Origin: Flavobacterium pisciphilum
GTDB taxonomy: Bacteria; Bacteroidota; Bacteroidia; Flavobacteriales; Flavobacteriaceae
DNA length: 64,000 nucleotides
Assembly: GCF_020905345.1 (NCBI RefSeq)
Contig: NZ_JAJJMO010000001.1
Location: forward strand, 3,162,001 to 3,226,000
Direction: 5' to 3'
Shown here: positions 62,995-64,000 of the stretch, one piece after another
Position numbering within the stretch: position 1 is the stretch's first letter
Layout of the letters: each line of letters starts with the position of its first letter
The notes under the pieces: model-generated
Told to the model about the DNA's origin: nothing
What the model saw: only the letters and a program-made list of their open reading frames with translations
Database searches by the model: none
Position numbers and translations under genes: made by a program

Positions 62995-64000
62995 TTATTC
63001 TGTCCAGGATTTGTAATATTGTCCATCGTCTAATCCCATTGCTTCTTCAGTTACCATTAACGGACGGAAAGTATCGACCATTACTGCTAATTCTTGGGTT
63101 TCTTTATGACCAATACTACGTTCCATCGCACCTGGTGCTGGACCATGTGGAATTCCTTTTGGATGTAAAGTAATATGACCTTGTTCTATATTATTACGGC
63201 TCATAAAATCACCATCTACATAATATAGTACTTCGTCTGAATCGATGTTACTATGGTTATAAGGTGCTGGAATTGCTTTTGGATGATAATCGTAAAGCCT
63301 TGGGCAGAATGAACAAACAACAAAAGTTGCTGTTTCGAAAGTTTGATGTACTGGTGGTGGTTGGTGAACGCGCCCAGTTATAGGTTCAAAATTATGAATT
63401 GAGAATCCGTACGGAAAATTGTAACCGTCCCAACCCACAACGTCAAAAGGATGTGTGGCATAAACTACTTCGTGTATCATGCCTTCTTTTTTGATTTTAA
63501 TTAAAAAATCACCTTTTTCGTCATGTGTTTCTAATTCATTAGGCAGGATAAAATCACGTTCGCAAAATGGCGAATGTTCTAAGTGCTGACCTGATTGGTT
63601 TTTATAACGTTTAGGAGTATAAAATGGAGAATAGGATTCGACATAAAAAAGACGGTTGTCTTCAGTTTCAAACTCTATTTGGTAAATAATACCTCTTGGA
63701 ATAATTAAGTAGTCACCATATTCAAAAGGAATGTTTCCTAACATGGTTCTTAACTTTCCTTTTCCTTTATGGATAAAAAGCATTTCATCGGCGTCAGCAT
63801 TTTTATAGTAATACTTTCTTAATGATTCTTTTGGAGCTGCCAATCCAATGATGCAGTCTTTATTGACTAGCATTGCTTTTCGGCTATCTAGAAAGTCATT
63901 TTCTGGTTTTAATTCAAACCCTTTAAAAAGCAATGATTTTATGTTTTTTCCAATTGCAATTTTTGGCTCAACAGAATAAGAATTTAAAATTTCTTTAACC
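62995..64000 (-). CDS. hmgA: homogentisate 1,2-dioxygenase (5' end beyond the window)
   Basis: HmgA opens the ring of homogentisate to maleylacetoacetate. The frame stays open to the window edge and encodes 334 residues; a TTG at 63933 is internal, because the preceding codons (VKEILNSYSVEPKIAIGKN) continue the family sequence. Motifs visible are GDYLIIPRGIIYQIEF, the cupin metal-site region ERDFILPNELETHDEKGDF, HPFDVVGWDGYNFPYGFSIHNFEPITGRVHQPPPVHQTF and CSFCPRLYDYHPKAIPAPYNHSNIDSDEVLYYVDGDF. HPKGIPHGP holds further iron-ligand His. Bacteroidota forms are shorter than the human enzyme. It is upstream of hpd on the same strand. Confidence 0.95.
   Translation of the reverse strand, partial: VKEILNSYSVEPKIAIGKNIKSLLFKGFELKPENDFLDSRKAMLVNKDCIIGLAAPKESLRKYYYKNADADEMLFIHKGKGKLRTMLGNIPFEYGDYLIIPRGIIYQIEFETEDNRLFYVESYSPFYTPKRYKNQSGQHLEHSPFCERDFILPNELETHDEKGDFLIKIKKEGMIHEVVYATHPFDVVGWDGYNFPYGFSIHNFEPITGRVHQPPPVHQTFETATFVVCSFCPRLYDYHPKAIPAPYNHSNIDSDEVLYYVDGDFMSRNNIEQGHITLHPKGIPHGPAPGAMERSIGHKETQELAVMVDTFRPLMVTEEAMGLDDGQYYKSWTE

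Noticed and set aside
1..64000. tRNA, rRNA, transposase, integrase or phage genes
   Set aside because: I looked for these and saw none; the window is ordinary chromosome apart from the surface-gene block and the signalling and NAD clusters.

Overview
The window looks like a chromosomal segment of a Flavobacterium-like member of the Bacteroidota. The DNA is A+T-rich. Promoters fit the Bacteroidota -7 consensus TAnnTTTG. Start regions are A-rich and lack Shine-Dalgarno sequences. Secreted proteins carry type IX secretion (T9SS) sorting domains, and the housekeeping set (glyS, bacterial-type pheS, lepA, gpsA, pgi, RibF, NadD, Gmk, ThiL) is of the expected kind. I saw no rRNA, tRNA, CRISPR array, transposase or phage module. 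The last gene (homogentisate dioxygenase) runs off the right edge.

Layout. 0-2 kb: a ketoacyl synthase and recX. 2-17.5 kb: three very large secreted T9SS proteins sharing a C-terminal module of about 600 residues; the first contains eight near-identical 297-bp repeats, and the second and third share an identical 61-bp 3' flank. 17.6-25.7 kb: bioB, a small membrane protein, ribF, a secreted reprolysin-like metalloprotease, comF and glyS. 26-30.1 kb: a signalling island with a LytTR regulator whose receiver has Glu at the usual phospho-Asp position, a tiny secreted protein carrying two copies of the same 15-residue peptide, and a TPR histidine kinase overlapping its response regulator. 30.1-41.3 kb: thiL, a DinB/WYL pair, lepA, cvpA, pheS, gpsA, an iron alcohol dehydrogenase and a DJ-1/PfpI protein divergent from a LysR regulator.

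42.3-48.4 kb: an NAD+/ADP-ribose/RNA-2'-phosphate operon. The order is NrtR-like regulator, PRPP synthetase, NADAR protein, macrodomain protein, Tpt1/KptA RNA 2'-phosphotransferase, metallophosphoesterase and nicotinamide phosphoribosyltransferase, facing a convergent nadD. Three similar 15-bp palindromes flank nrtR, and two of them sit directly on identical TATATTTG -7 boxes. The gene set reads as a closed loop. Tpt1 uses NAD+ to strip 2'-phosphate from RNA and releases nicotinamide plus a cyclic phosphorylated ADP-ribose. NAMPT and Prs recycle the nicotinamide, and the macrodomain, NADAR and phosphoesterase proteins are candidates for clearing the ADP-ribose product. NrtR-family proteins sense ADP-ribose.

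48.5-58.2 kb: doxX, gmk, yicC, an ArsC-like protein, a DinB protein, an RlpA-like protein, a TonB-dependent receptor and pgi. 58.3-64 kb: an M23 peptidase with an unusual HxC motif, tryptophan dioxygenase, a DUF3108 protein, a candidate small RNA, hpd, a decayed fragment of a four-helix-bundle gene, and hmgA, which together form an aromatic amino acid catabolism neighbourhood.

Several genes have a TTG codon inside the -7 promoter box that stays open in frame with the gene. I moved those starts to the codon about 20-40 nt downstream.
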